Source: Hamadaea sp. (GTDB lineage: Bacteria > Actinomycetota > Actinomycetes > Mycobacteriales > Micromonosporaceae). From it: a DNA stretch of 64,000 bases. The DNA lies in the NCBI RefSeq assembly GCF_013362815.1, contig NZ_JABFVK010000020.1, positions 1 to 64,000 on the forward strand, read 5' to 3'. The first letter of the stretch is position 1. Every line of letters starts with the position of its first letter. Below the pieces are notes generated by a model that saw only the letters and a list, made by a program, of their open reading frames with translations, ran no database searches and was not told where the DNA came from. Shown here one piece after another: positions 56,981 through 64,000 of the stretch. The position numbers were made by a program, and so were the translations under genes.

Positions 56981-57131
56981 CGGCAGCCTTGATCTAGGAG
57001 TTTCTACGGCGACGCACCGCTTGTCGCCACCGGCCCGGGCACGTAACGCGCTGAGTTCCCACCTTCGACGCCGAGCGCGGTGCGCGCCAGAGACCGGCCG
57101 ACGGGCGACGAGGTGGCCGGACTGCGTTCAC

Positions 57132-57180
57132 TGTGACGTTGTGCAGGTATCGGGGCGCGGGAAACCTGCGTAACGTCACA
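57132..57180. terminator. 17-bp hairpin downstream of the aldo/keto reductase
   Basis: TGTGACGTTGTGCAGGT and ACCTGCGTAACGTCACA pair with two mismatches around a 15-nt loop, 58 nt past the reductase stop. Confidence 0.7.
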
Positions 57181-57189
57181 CCGAGCCCC

Positions 57190-57261
57190 GGGCCCGCCGA
57201 GCGAAGCGGCCCCGTCGAGCGAAGCGCCCGCGTCCAACTAAGCCGCCGCGTCCAGCGAAGC
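57190..57261 (-). repeat. Four in-frame 18-bp tandem repeats spanning a stop codon
   Basis: On the minus strand the units are at 57261-57244, 57243-57226, 57225-57208 and 57207-57190. Each begins GCT-TCG-CT and encodes Ala-Ser-Leu-Asp/Gly-X-X, but unit 2 reads GCT-TAG and provides the stop of the aldo/keto reductase. Units 3 and 4 remain in the same frame beyond the stop. Confidence 0.85.
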
Positions 57262-58218
57262 GCCCGGGTAGGGCGAGGCCCACTCGGCGCGGTCGACGGC
57301 GTCAAGCCGAGCCAGTTGCGAGGCGCTCAACTCCAGCGAGACACCGTCGAACGCGCTGTCGAGCTGGTAAAGCTTGCTCCCACCGAGCATCGGCGTGAGC
57401 CCGCGTCCGAGCAGCCAGGCGAGCACCACCTGACCACGCGCCGCGCCCACCTCCCCCGCAACCTCGTCCAACACACGTAGCCGAAGACTGTTGCCGGGAT
57501 GGTCGTACACCGAAGGGATTTCCTTCTCCGGGTTGTCGTACGCCCCGGACAACAACGGCGTGTAAGCCCACACGTCCATCCCATGCGAGGCGGCATAGTC
57601 GGCCTGCTCATCGCTGAGTACGCCGAAGCGGTGCGAGACGCCGGGCGGCAAAGTGCCCGGCCGCGGCCGCAGGTAGGTGGCGTTGAGCTGCAGCGCGTCG
57701 AACGGCTTCGCCCCGATCGTGCGGGCGTACGCCCGGCCGCGTTCGACCAGCCACGCCGGGTGGTTGGAGACGCCGAACCGGTCGGCGGGCAGCTCGGCCA
57801 GCGCACCGACGGTGTCCTCAATGGACACGGAGCGGTCTTCCTGATGCAGCCAAAGGAGGTCGACGCGGTCGATCCCGAGCCGGTCCAGCGAACCCGCGAA
57901 CGCCGTCTTCACCGCTGCGGGTGACAGTCCTTGGCGGCCTTCGGGCCAGGAACCGGGGGAAAGAGGTTCCGCGCCGAGCTTCGTCGCGATGCGCACCCGA
58001 TCGCGTACGCCGGGCCGAGCAGCCAGCCATCGTCCCAGTACGCGTTCGCTGTCGCCGCCGTGGCCGGACTCGCTGGCCCAGAACGCGTAGCAGTCGGCCG
58101 TGTCGATCCACACGCCACCGCGCTCGACGAACCGGTCGAGCAGCGCGAACGAGGTCTGCTCGTCGACGGTGGTACCGAACATCATCGCCCCGAGCACCAA
58201 GTGCCTTGCGTGAGTCAT
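57238..58218 (-). CDS. Aldo/keto reductase
   Basis: 326 residues. The (beta/alpha)8 AKR fold shows LGAMMFGTTVDEQTSFALLD, IDTADCYAFWA (catalytic Asp and Tyr), RIATKLGAE (Lys) and DLLWLHQED (His). NADPH is likely bound by the C-terminal loop LGGSKLYQLDSAFDGVSLEL. Such enzymes reduce carbonyls or oxidised sugars. The C-terminus ends in an Ala-Ser-Leu-Asp tandem repeat cut by a TAG. The promoter carries a perfect MerR-type palindrome, so expression is probably stress- or drug-induced. Divergent from the GntR/ABC operon. Confidence 0.92.
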   Translation of the reverse strand: MTHARHLVLGAMMFGTTVDEQTSFALLDRFVERGGVWIDTADCYAFWASESGHGGDSERVLGRWLAARPGVRDRVRIATKLGAEPLSPGSWPEGRQGLSPAAVKTAFAGSLDRLGIDRVDLLWLHQEDRSVSIEDTVGALAELPADRFGVSNHPAWLVERGRAYARTIGAKPFDALQLNATYLRPRPGTLPPGVSHRFGVLSDEQADYAASHGMDVWAYTPLLSGAYDNPEKEIPSVYDHPGNSLRLRVLDEVAGEVGAARGQVVLAWLLGRGLTPMLGGSKLYQLDSAFDGVSLELSASQLARLDAVDRAEWASPYPGASLDAAA

Positions 58219-58233
58219 GCGAACGACCTTCGC

Positions 58234-58253
58234 ACCTAGAGCCCGCTCTAGGT
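58234..58253 (-). promoter_or_regulatory. MerR-type operator in the reductase promoter
   Basis: ACCTAGAGCCCGCTCTAGGT is a perfect palindrome with 9-bp arms. On the minus strand it follows directly from TTGACC (the -35 box overlaps its left end), the geometry of MerR-family promoters with long spacers. No merR gene is in the window. Confidence 0.65.
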
Positions 58254-58284
58254 CAAGCCGAAGGCGGGACGAAACAATCGGGGG

Positions 58285-58329
58285 TTGACGCCCACCGGGG
58301 GGTCATTCCTATAGTACTAGGCATCTAGT
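58285..58329 (+). promoter_or_regulatory. Promoter and YtrA-type operator of the GntR/ABC operon
   Basis: TTGACG (58285-58290) and TATAGT (58310-58315) with a 19-nt spacer, followed directly by ACTAGGCATCTAGT (58316-58329), a perfect inverted repeat. A repressor here would block initiation of its own operon. Confidence 0.65.
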
Positions 58330-58345
58330 GAAACGAGGCGTCACG

Positions 58346-58735
58346 ATGATGGAGTTCCACCTTGACGGTCGTTCCGGCGTAGCGCCCTATCTGCAGTTGA
58401 TCCAGCAGGTGCGGCAGGCGTTGCGGCTCGGCCTCCTGGTGGAGGGCGATCGGCTGCCGACGGTCAAGGAGGTGGTCGCCAAGGTGGCGATCAACCCGAA
58501 CACGGTCTTCAAGGCGTACCGCGAACTCGAGTACCAAGGGCTCGTGGCGGCCCGGCCGGGCGTGGGCACGTTCGTCGTACGCACCCTGGCCGACGAGTCG
58601 CTGGCCGCGCACGAGTCGCTGCGCAAGGAGTTGCGGGCCTGGCTGGAGAAGGCGCGCGCGGCCGGGCTGGACGACGAGAGCATCGAGGCGATCATCGCGA
58701 CCACTGTCCGCACCCCCACGGAGGAGTCCCCATGA
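58346..58735 (+). CDS. YtrA-type GntR family regulator
   Basis: 129 residues from ATG 58346 (CGAGG 8 nt upstream); GTG 58328 overlaps the operator and is less likely. The winged HTH spans about 10-75 (GVAPYLQLIQQVRQALRLGL, LPTVKEVVAKVAINPNTVFK, AYRELEYQGLVAARPGVGTF). A short C-terminal helical pair follows, as in YtrA-subfamily repressors that lack a large ligand domain. The stop overlaps the ABC ATPase start by 4 nt. It likely represses the operon until a cell-envelope-active compound appears (inference from YtrA systems). Confidence 0.9.
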   Translation: MMEFHLDGRSGVAPYLQLIQQVRQALRLGLLVEGDRLPTVKEVVAKVAINPNTVFKAYRELEYQGLVAARPGVGTFVVRTLADESLAAHESLRKELRAWLEKARAAGLDDESIEAIIATTVRTPTEESP

Positions 58736-59613
58736 CCGAACCCGCGCTCAAGGCAGTGGGTCTGACCAAGCGATATGGGCGGCATCTGGCCCTGTCCGAC
58801 TGCACTCTCGACATCCCGGCCGGGCGGGTCGTCGGGCTCGTCGGCCCGAACGGCGCCGGCAAGACCACGCTGCTCCAGCTGGCGGCGGGCATGCTGCTCC
58901 CCACGGCGGGCTCCATCGAGGTCCTCGGCGGAAAGCCGGCGACTGGTTCAGAGCAACTGGCCAAAGTCGGTTTCGTCGCGCAGGACACGCCGACCTACGC
59001 GAACCTCTCCGTCGCCGAGCACCTGAGGTTCGGCGCGTCCACGAATCCGCGGTGGGACCAGGCGACCGCACAGGAGCGCGTCGCCCAGATCGGCCTGAAC
59101 CCCCAGCAGAAAGCCGGCAAGCTGTCGGGTGGTCAGCGGGCTCAGCTGGCCCTCACGCTCGCCATCGCGAAGCAGCCGGAGCTGCTGATCCTCGACGAAC
59201 CGGTGGCCAGTCTCGATCCGATGGCCCGCCGCGAGTTCCTCAAAGGACTGATGAGCTTCACCGCCGAGCACAAGGCGAGCGTCATCATGTCCTCACATCT
59301 GGTGTCCGATCTGGAGCGTGTCTGCGACTACCTGATCGTGCTGGTCGCCTCGCAGATCCGGGTCGCCGGCGACGTGGATGACCTGCTCGCGGGCCACTTC
59401 CGGCTCGTCGGGCTGCGTACCGACCTCGCCGACCTGCCGCCCGGCGTACAGGTCATCGAGGAAAGTCACGTCGAACGACAGTCCACCCTCATCGTCCGCG
59501 CCGACGTCCCGCTCGACGGGCCGTTCGCCGTCGAGCAGCTCAGCCTGGAAGACCTGGTCCTCGCCTATATGGCCCAGGCCACGTCCCGCGTCGCCGAGGA
59601 GGCCGTCCGATGA
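58732..59613 (+). CDS. ABC transporter ATP-binding protein
   Basis: 293 residues. Walker A GPNGAGKT (about 40-47), Q-loop VAQDTPTY, signature LSGGQ, Walker B LLILDEP and switch His in SSHLV are all present. The remainder (about 215-293) is a C-terminal extension seen in YtrB-like exporters. It overlaps both neighbours by 4 nt and powers the 332-residue permease. Function is export or detoxification at the membrane, possibly of peptide antibiotics. Confidence 0.93.
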   Translation: MTEPALKAVGLTKRYGRHLALSDCTLDIPAGRVVGLVGPNGAGKTTLLQLAAGMLLPTAGSIEVLGGKPATGSEQLAKVGFVAQDTPTYANLSVAEHLRFGASTNPRWDQATAQERVAQIGLNPQQKAGKLSGGQRAQLALTLAIAKQPELLILDEPVASLDPMARREFLKGLMSFTAEHKASVIMSSHLVSDLERVCDYLIVLVASQIRVAGDVDDLLAGHFRLVGLRTDLADLPPGVQVIEESHVERQSTLIVRADVPLDGPFAVEQLSLEDLVLAYMAQATSRVAEEAVR

Positions 59614-60608
59614 TCTGGTTCACCTGGCGGCAGACCCGCACCCAAACCATGATCACCGCGGTGGCCCTGGCCGCGCTCGGCGTCCTGCTGCTGGCCACCA
59701 TAAGCACGATCACCAGCCTGTACGCCCCGGTGGCGGTCTGCAAAAGTGACTGTGAAGGCGCGATCTCCACCTTCCTGGTCCAGTTCGAAGCCAGCACGGC
59801 GTTCCCCGCGTACTTGGCCGCAGTCGGCGCGATGTATCTGCTGCCCCTGTTGCTCGGCATCTTCGGCGGCGCGCCGATGATCGCCCGGGAACTCGAGAGC
59901 GGTACCCACCGTCTGGTGTGGAATCAGTCGGTGACCCGCACCCGTTGGCTCGCGATGAAGCTCGCGGCGGGCGCGGCGCTGTCGGTCGGCTCGACGGGCT
60001 TGCTCAGCTGGGCGGTCACGATGTGGTCCCAGCGCATCGACTCGGCGTCGCAGGACCGGATGATTCCGCTGCTCTTCGGATCGCGCGGCGTCGTCCCCGT
60101 CGCGTACGCGTTGTTCGCCTTCGTGCTCGGCGTGACCGCCGGCATGCTCCTGCGGAAAGTGGTGCCTGCGATCGCGGTGACCCTCGCGGTCTACATAGGC
60201 GCAGTGGTGGCCATGCCACTGTGGATTCGGGCGCACCTGATCTCGCCGGTTCACGAGACGATCGCCTTGAACGCCGACAAGATCCAGGGCCTGTCGCTCA
60301 GCCCCGACACCGGCCAGATGACGGTCACCGCGGCCGAGACCGAGAACGCCTGGACAGTCGCGAACAAGACGATCCTGAGCGACGGCAGCACCTTCACCGG
60401 TCCGGCCGACCTGTCGGTGTGCGGTCCCGAGGCCCCGCTCTCCAAGTGCCAGGCCTGGCTGGGCTCGCTCAATCTGCGGCAGGATCTGCTATATCACCCC
60501 ACCAGTCACTTCTGGCCGTTGCAGTGGGCCGAGGCCGGCGTCTTCATCGGGCTGTCGGTTCTGCTGGGCGCGTTCTGCTTCTGGTGGGTTCGCCGCCGCA
60601 TCGTCTAA
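59610..60608 (+). CDS. ABC transporter permease
   Basis: 332 residues. Six hydrophobic segments: about 14-36, 68-90 (YLAAVGAMYLLPLLLGIFGG), 116-138, 160-178, 186-205 and 305-325. A large extracytoplasmic loop of about 90 residues lies between segments 5 and 6 and contains two cysteines (LSVCGPEAPLSKCQAW). The ABC-2-type pattern GAPMIARELESGTHRLVWNQ is present. It is the membrane partner of the preceding ATPase. It converges with the ECF42 sigma gene (24 nt). Confidence 0.88.
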   Translation: MIWFTWRQTRTQTMITAVALAALGVLLLATISTITSLYAPVAVCKSDCEGAISTFLVQFEASTAFPAYLAAVGAMYLLPLLLGIFGGAPMIARELESGTHRLVWNQSVTRTRWLAMKLAAGAALSVGSTGLLSWAVTMWSQRIDSASQDRMIPLLFGSRGVVPVAYALFAFVLGVTAGMLLRKVVPAIAVTLAVYIGAVVAMPLWIRAHLISPVHETIALNADKIQGLSLSPDTGQMTVTAAETENAWTVANKTILSDGSTFTGPADLSVCGPEAPLSKCQAWLGSLNLRQDLLYHPTSHFWPLQWAEAGVFIGLSVLLGAFCFWWVRRRIV

Positions 60609-60632
60609 ATAGGACTGTCCCAGCAGGATGAT

Positions 60633-61895
60633 TCACTCGCCGAGGTTCGCCCGGACCTCGGCGAGTCGCCCGTTCAGGAACTCCCGCTCGACCTCGTTGT
60701 CGGTCAGCGCCAGCGCCTCGGCGTACGCCGAAAGCGCCTCCGGCCAGCGCTCAAGGCGGCGGAGGAAGTCGCCCCGGGCGGCGCTGAGGTAGCCGTAGGT
60801 GGCCAGCGCCGGTTCGGCGAGCAGCGGGTCGAGCGCAGCGAGACCGGCCGCGGCCCCGTCGCGCATCCCGACGGCGACCGCCCGATTCAACTCCACGACC
60901 GGGGATGGCCACAGTCTCCGCAGCACGTCGTAAAGTCCGACGATCTCGGTCCAGTCCGTCGCCGCCCAGGTGGGCGCTTCAGCGTGCACGGCCGCGATCG
61001 CCGCTTCGACGGCGTACCGGGTCGGCCGACGGCGCAACGACGTGGCCAGCAGCTCGGTCGCCTCGGCGATCTTCGGCCGATCCCAGCGGGTGCGATCCTG
61101 ATCGGGCAGGGCCACGAATCGGCCGTCGGCGTCGAACCGAGTGTCCCGGCGGGCGTCGATGAGCAGCATCAACGCCAGCAACCCGGCCACCTCGTCGCGG
61201 CCGGGCAGCAGCTGCCCGACGAGCCGGGTCAGCCCGATCGCGCTGTCCACCAGATCCTGCCGGACGAGCTGTGCCCCGATCGGCGTCGTATGCCCGGTGG
61301 TGAACAGCAGATGCAGCACTTCGAGCACCGCACCGACCCGGGCCGGCAGCTCCCCCACCCCCGGTACGCGATACGGAATTCGCGCGGTCGCGATCTTCTT
61401 CTTCGCCCGGGAGACGCGGGTCGCCATCGTCTGCTCCGAGACGAGGAACGCGCGCGCGACCTCGGCCGTCGACAGCCCGCACAGCAGCCGCAACGTGAGC
61501 GCCACCTGGGCGTCCTTGGCCAACGCCGGGTGGCAGCAGGTGAAGATCAGCCGCAGCCGGTCGTCGTCGATGGCGTACCGGTCGGGCAGCTCCTCCGGGC
61601 CGGGCACGCTCTCGGGCACCACCAACGACGGGAGGACGCGCCGCAGCGTCGACTCACGGCGAAGCAGGTCGACGGCCCGATTTCGGGCGACCGTCGTCAG
61701 CCAGGCGCCCGGCCGGGCCGGAATCCCGTCCGCCTGCCACGACTGGAGCGCCTTGGCGAACGCGTCCTGCGTGCACTCCTCGGCCAGGTCCAGGTCACGG
61801 GTGACCCGCACCGTAGCGGCGAGCACGGCGGCCCACTCGCTACGGTGCGCCTCGGCCAGCGCCTCGGCCACGGCCGCACCGACCTGGGTGGTCAC
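60633..61895 (-). CDS. ECF42-type RNA polymerase sigma factor with C-terminal extension
   Basis: 420 residues. Sigma region 2 is VLAATVRVTRDLDLAEECTQ, DAFAKALQSW; region 4 includes LCGLSTAEVARAFLVSEQTM, ATRVSRAKKKI. The rest (about 190-420) is the long DUF6596/TPR-like extension of ECF42 factors, including LRRRPTRYAVEAAIAAVHAE and VELNRAVAVGMRDG. ECF42 genes are coupled to DGPF (YCII-like) genes, as here: the partner ends 7 nt upstream. Group activity depends on the extension rather than an anti-sigma factor (family knowledge). Confidence 0.93.
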   Translation of the reverse strand: MTTQVGAAVAEALAEAHRSEWAAVLAATVRVTRDLDLAEECTQDAFAKALQSWQADGIPARPGAWLTTVARNRAVDLLRRESTLRRVLPSLVVPESVPGPEELPDRYAIDDDRLRLIFTCCHPALAKDAQVALTLRLLCGLSTAEVARAFLVSEQTMATRVSRAKKKIATARIPYRVPGVGELPARVGAVLEVLHLLFTTGHTTPIGAQLVRQDLVDSAIGLTRLVGQLLPGRDEVAGLLALMLLIDARRDTRFDADGRFVALPDQDRTRWDRPKIAEATELLATSLRRRPTRYAVEAAIAAVHAEAPTWAATDWTEIVGLYDVLRRLWPSPVVELNRAVAVGMRDGAAAGLAALDPLLAEPALATYGYLSAARGDFLRRLERWPEALSAYAEALALTDNEVEREFLNGRLAEVRANLGE

Positions 61896-61902
61896 GTGCC
61901 GC

Positions 61903-62250
61903 TCAGACGATCGGGCGGATCTCGACGCCGCTGTGCCCGGCGGAGACCTCGGGCAGCAGCCGAGCCAGGTCGATCGCCTCGTCCAGGTCGGCCGCCTCGA
62001 TCAGGTAGTACCCGCCCAGGACCTCCTTGGTCTCCAGGAACGGACCGTCGGTCGGCGTCACCGTGCCGCTGTCGTCCGTCCGCAACGTGGTCGCCGTCTT
62101 CGAGTCGGCCAGCTGCTTGCCGCCGAGCGAACGCGCACCGGCGGCGGCTTGGAACTCGCGGTGCCTGGCATGGTGGGCGGTCGTCTCGTCCGGGGTCATC
62201 CCCGCCCACTTCTGCTCGTCGCCGTAGATGAGCAGCAGATAGTTCGCCAT
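61903..62250 (-). CDS. YCII/DGPF-domain protein, ECF42 partner
   Basis: 115 residues. The YCII-like ferredoxin fold carries MANYLLLIYGDEQKWAGMTP, TDGPFLETKEVLGGYYLIEA and DLDEAIDLARLLPE; the DGPF motif is exact (TDGPFLE). It is the first gene of a two-gene operon with the ECF42 sigma factor. Its biochemical role is unknown; co-conservation points to signalling with the sigma factor. Its start faces the GH10 promoter region. Confidence 0.93.
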   Translation of the reverse strand: MANYLLLIYGDEQKWAGMTPDETTAHHARHREFQAAAGARSLGGKQLADSKTATTLRTDDSGTVTPTDGPFLETKEVLGGYYLIEAADLDEAIDLARLLPEVSAGHSGVEIRPIV

Positions 62251-62404
62251 GGTCTGATCCTGTCGTGTCCGGCCCCCGGCGGGGGCCTCTCATCAAGACG
62301 ACGAACGACCGCCGCCCGATTTACCGCTGCGGCCAGTATTTCTCGCCGAGCCGGCCCCATATCGACACCTGTTGACGCAGCTGACCGTACGCCGATATAT
62401 TCGC

Positions 62405-62455
62405 CGAAACTTTCCGGAAGCATGCCGGAAGTCTTGGGTCAACTTTTCGGAAAAT
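62405..62455. promoter_or_regulatory. Xylanase-type operator pair upstream of the GH10 gene
   Basis: CCGAAACTTTCCGG (62405-62418) closely resembles the CGAAANTTTCG xylanase-control palindrome described in Streptomyces. TTTTCGGAAAA (62445-62455) is a second, perfect palindrome. TTCCGG and CCGGAA words flank both. Both lie 55-110 nt before the xylanase start. Confidence 0.6.
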
Positions 62456-62511
62456 CCGCATCGGCGTCGCCCTGGTCGAGGGCGGCGAAGTCGAAGGATG
62501 AGGTCGAAAGC

Positions 62512-63672
62512 ATGAGAATGCGCAACCTGCTGCTCGCGGGGGCCGCCGTGATGGTCACCGTGCTGACCGCCGGGACCGCGACGGCGTCCGGCAGCGAACT
62601 GGACCGCACCAGGCCGGCGGCCGACTCGCTGCGGGCCCTCGCCGCCGGGATCAACCTGCGGATCGGCACCGCGGTGACGCCGTTCGAACTCGACGACCCG
62701 GCGTACGCGCAGATCACCGGCGACCAGTTCGACTCCGTGACGCCGGGCAACGAGATGAAGTGGGAGACGGTCGAGCGCACGCGGGGGATCTACGACTGGT
62801 CGGCCGCCGACCGCCTCGTCGCCTTCGCCCGTGAGCACAAGCAGCTCGTCCGAGGCCACACCCTCGTCTGGCACAACCAGCTGCCCGGCTGGCTGACCAG
62901 CGGAGTCGCCGACGGGAGCATCGACGCCGCGGCGCTGCGCGACCTGCTGCACAAGCACGTCGTCGACGAGGTGGCCCACTTCCGCGGCCAGATCTGGCAG
63001 TGGGACGTGGCCAACGAGTTCTTCGCCAACTCCTGGGACGCGAACCCGCTGCCCAGCGGCATCAACGGCGACAACTTCTGGGTGAAGAACCTCGGCGAGG
63101 GCATCCTGGCCGACGTGTTCCGCTGGGCGCACGAGGCCGACCCGAAGGCGCTGCTGGTCTACAACGACTACAACATCGGCGGCGAGGACGGCACCAACGC
63201 CAAGGCCGACGCCGTCTACAACTGGGCGAAGAGCCAGCTCGCGCAGGGTGTGCCGATCGACGTCATCGGCAACCAGGGCCACCTCGACACGCAGTACGGC
63301 TTCTCCGGCGAGCGCCTGACCGCCGACCTCGCCCGGTACGCCTCCCTCGGCGTCAAGGTAGCGATCACCGAGGCCGACGTGCGTACCTTCGTCAACAACG
63401 CCACCGAGCAGGTGCCGACGTCCAACCTGGCGCTGTTCGCCCAGCCCTACGAGTACGTCCAGATGCTCCGCTCCTGCCTCGAGGTCAAGGCGTGCATCTC
63501 GTTCACCGTGTGGGGCTTCGGCGACGCCAACTCCTGGGTGCCCGGCTGGTTCACCGGCGAGGGCTACGCCTGCATCTACGACGTGAACCTGAACCCGAAG
63601 CAGGCCTTCACCGACCTACAGCACGAACTGCTCCTCGCGAGCAAGGGCGCGCCCCGGCGACCTGGGCGGTGA
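62512..63672 (+). CDS. Secreted GH10 endo-1,4-beta-xylanase
   Basis: 386 residues from ATG 62512 (ATG 62518 also possible). Signal peptide 1-26 (NLLLAGAAVMVTVLTAGTAT). The GH10 TIM barrel fills about 35-380: FDSVTPGNEMKWETVE, RGHTLVWHNQLPGWL, acid/base Glu169 in WDVANEFF, YNDYNIG, GNQGHLDTQYG, and nucleophile Glu287 in ITEADV. The typical WGF near the end is FTVWGFGDANSW. There is no CBM. It cuts xylan backbones outside the cell. Two xylanase-type palindromes in its promoter suggest substrate-responsive repression. A CCCGGC/GCCGGG hairpin follows. Confidence 0.95.
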   Translation: MRMRNLLLAGAAVMVTVLTAGTATASGSELDRTRPAADSLRALAAGINLRIGTAVTPFELDDPAYAQITGDQFDSVTPGNEMKWETVERTRGIYDWSAADRLVAFAREHKQLVRGHTLVWHNQLPGWLTSGVADGSIDAAALRDLLHKHVVDEVAHFRGQIWQWDVANEFFANSWDANPLPSGINGDNFWVKNLGEGILADVFRWAHEADPKALLVYNDYNIGGEDGTNAKADAVYNWAKSQLAQGVPIDVIGNQGHLDTQYGFSGERLTADLARYASLGVKVAITEADVRTFVNNATEQVPTSNLALFAQPYEYVQMLRSCLEVKACISFTVWGFGDANSWVPGWFTGEGYACIYDVNLNPKQAFTDLQHELLLASKGAPRRPGR

Positions 63673-63683
63673 TACCCGCGGTG

Positions 63684-63701
63684 CCCGGCGGACTTGCCGG
63701 G
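63684..63701 (+). terminator. Short hairpin after the GH10 gene
   Basis: CCCGGC and GCCGGG are separated by 6 nt, 12 nt past the xylanase stop. Confidence 0.5.
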
Positions 63702-63771
63702 GAGCCTCTTGGGCGAGCCGCCAGGAGTGCAGTCAGCCGGGCCGGTCGGCCGGGCACCGCTGGACCAGCAC

Positions 63772-63777
63772 TAGGGT
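63772..63777 (+). promoter_or_regulatory. Leaderless -10 box of the last gene
   Basis: TAGGGT lies 6 nt before GTG 63784, without a ribosome binding site. Confidence 0.45.
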
Positions 63778-63783
63778 GTGGGC

Positions 63784-64000
63784 GTGACACGCTGGCTGGT
63801 GGTCGTCTCCGGGCTGCTGTGGTTCTCCTTCGAGGTCCGGCAGAGTTTCCGGCATCGCGGTGACGCCACCGCCCACGACCGGGGCAGCCGCGTACTCGTC
63901 CAGGCAGCCGCGGTGGCGGGCGCGTTCTGCGCCGTCTTCGTGACTCGGCGTACGCCGGGCGCCGTGCTCGCGACGGTCAGCCCGGTGGTGGCCTGGCTCG
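63784..64000 (+). CDS. Isoprenylcysteine carboxyl methyltransferase-like membrane protein (partial, 5' end)
   Basis: The first 72 residues are present; the gene runs off the right edge. GTG 63784 is a leaderless start. A first membrane segment (VVVSGLLWFSFEV) is followed by RQSFRHRGDATAHDRGSRVL, the E-x-x-x-R...DRGS pattern of ICMT/PEMT-like proteins, and a second membrane segment (AAAVAGAFCAVFV). Bacterial relatives are likely SAM-dependent methyltransferases of unknown substrate. The SAM-binding C-terminus lies outside the window. Confidence 0.65.
   Translation, partial: MTRWLVVVSGLLWFSFEVRQSFRHRGDATAHDRGSRVLVQAAAVAGAFCAVFVTRRTPGAVLATVSPVVAWL

Larger units (their letters stand above)
56589..57237. 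repeat. 649-nt repeat-rich intergenic region
   Basis: No gene is seen. It contains, left to right, a 40-nt-period double hairpin (56736-56805), a larger nested inverted-repeat structure (56836-56980), a 17-bp hairpin (57132-57180) and an 18-bp tandem repeat that continues into the aldo/keto reductase gene (57190-57261). Gene order makes it the 3' flank of the reductase and the 5' flank of hpt. Confidence 0.8.

Noticed and set aside
1-64000. tRNA, rRNA, IS elements, prophage or integrative element
   Set aside because: No tRNA or rRNA sequence, transposase, integrase or phage structural gene was recognised on either strand, and no matching attachment-site repeats were seen.

Overview
The window is a 64-kb stretch of a high-GC Gram-positive chromosome. 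Third-codon GC is very high, GTG and TTG starts are common, several genes look leaderless, and GTAC-containing words are frequent. The gene set (ClpC, BTAD and LAL regulators, WXG/EspC-like type VII cargo, SigE-family and ECF42-type sigma factors, and many secreted CBM-bearing glycan enzymes) points to a filamentous actinomycete, most likely Micromonosporaceae; the family assignment is inference. No rRNA, tRNA, CRISPR array, insertion sequence or prophage was recognised.

Layout. 1-2000: the 3' end of clpC, a TetR regulator and a LacI regulator. 2038-3843: a secreted CBM2-Ig-GH5 cellulase with a LacI-type site upstream. 4032-6065: two small proteins around a GT4 glycosyltransferase. 6115-11116: a three-gene pectin (rhamnogalacturonan-I) operon, PL11 lyase then CE2-like esterase then CE12-like acetylesterase, each with a near-identical CBM35, behind a promoter that overlaps a LacI-type operator. 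11471-12007: a small secreted protein. 12117-14291: a type VII secretion-like cargo operon. 14690-17517: an XRE regulator and an 842-residue membrane protein ending in 23 unbroken RE-type heptads. 17779-20400: rifamycin phosphotransferase behind a rifamycin-associated element. 20479-28072: a small protein, a desaturase, a DEAD-box helicase, a LAL regulator, an M24-fold protein and a SRPBCC protein. 28168-33990: an AT-richer SUKH-3 immunity gene, then a copper-oxidase region (tyrosinase with a His-rich MelC1-like partner; laccase with two small partners) and a divergent LysR gene. 34000-39114: hydrolase, IclR regulator, small membrane and secreted proteins, and a GNAT enzyme. 39159-47356: a tandem-duplicated SGNH hydrolase, a sialidase, an alpha/beta hydrolase and a second LAL regulator with an apparent 5' frameshift. 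47353-50816: a SigE-family sigma factor operon and a DUF3558-type lipoprotein. 50965-56588: an MFS transporter, a DUF4097-like protein, a BTAD/AfsR-like regulator and a divergent hpt. 57238-60608: an aldo/keto reductase with a MerR-type operator and a YtrA-type GntR/ABC operon. 60633-63672: an ECF42 sigma factor with its DGPF partner and a GH10 xylanase. 63784-64000: the start of an ICMT-like membrane protein.

How the genes fit together. Secreted plant-polymer breakdown dominates (GH5, GH10, PL11, CE2, CE12, GDSL, GH33), and each main unit has its own palindromic sugar-repressor site. A second theme is oxidation and resistance (tyrosinase, laccase, rifamycin phosphotransferase, AKR, MFS). Long hairpins whose ends read TGATC/GATCA recur at gene 3' ends in seven places. 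They are the most distinctive structural feature not explained by genes.
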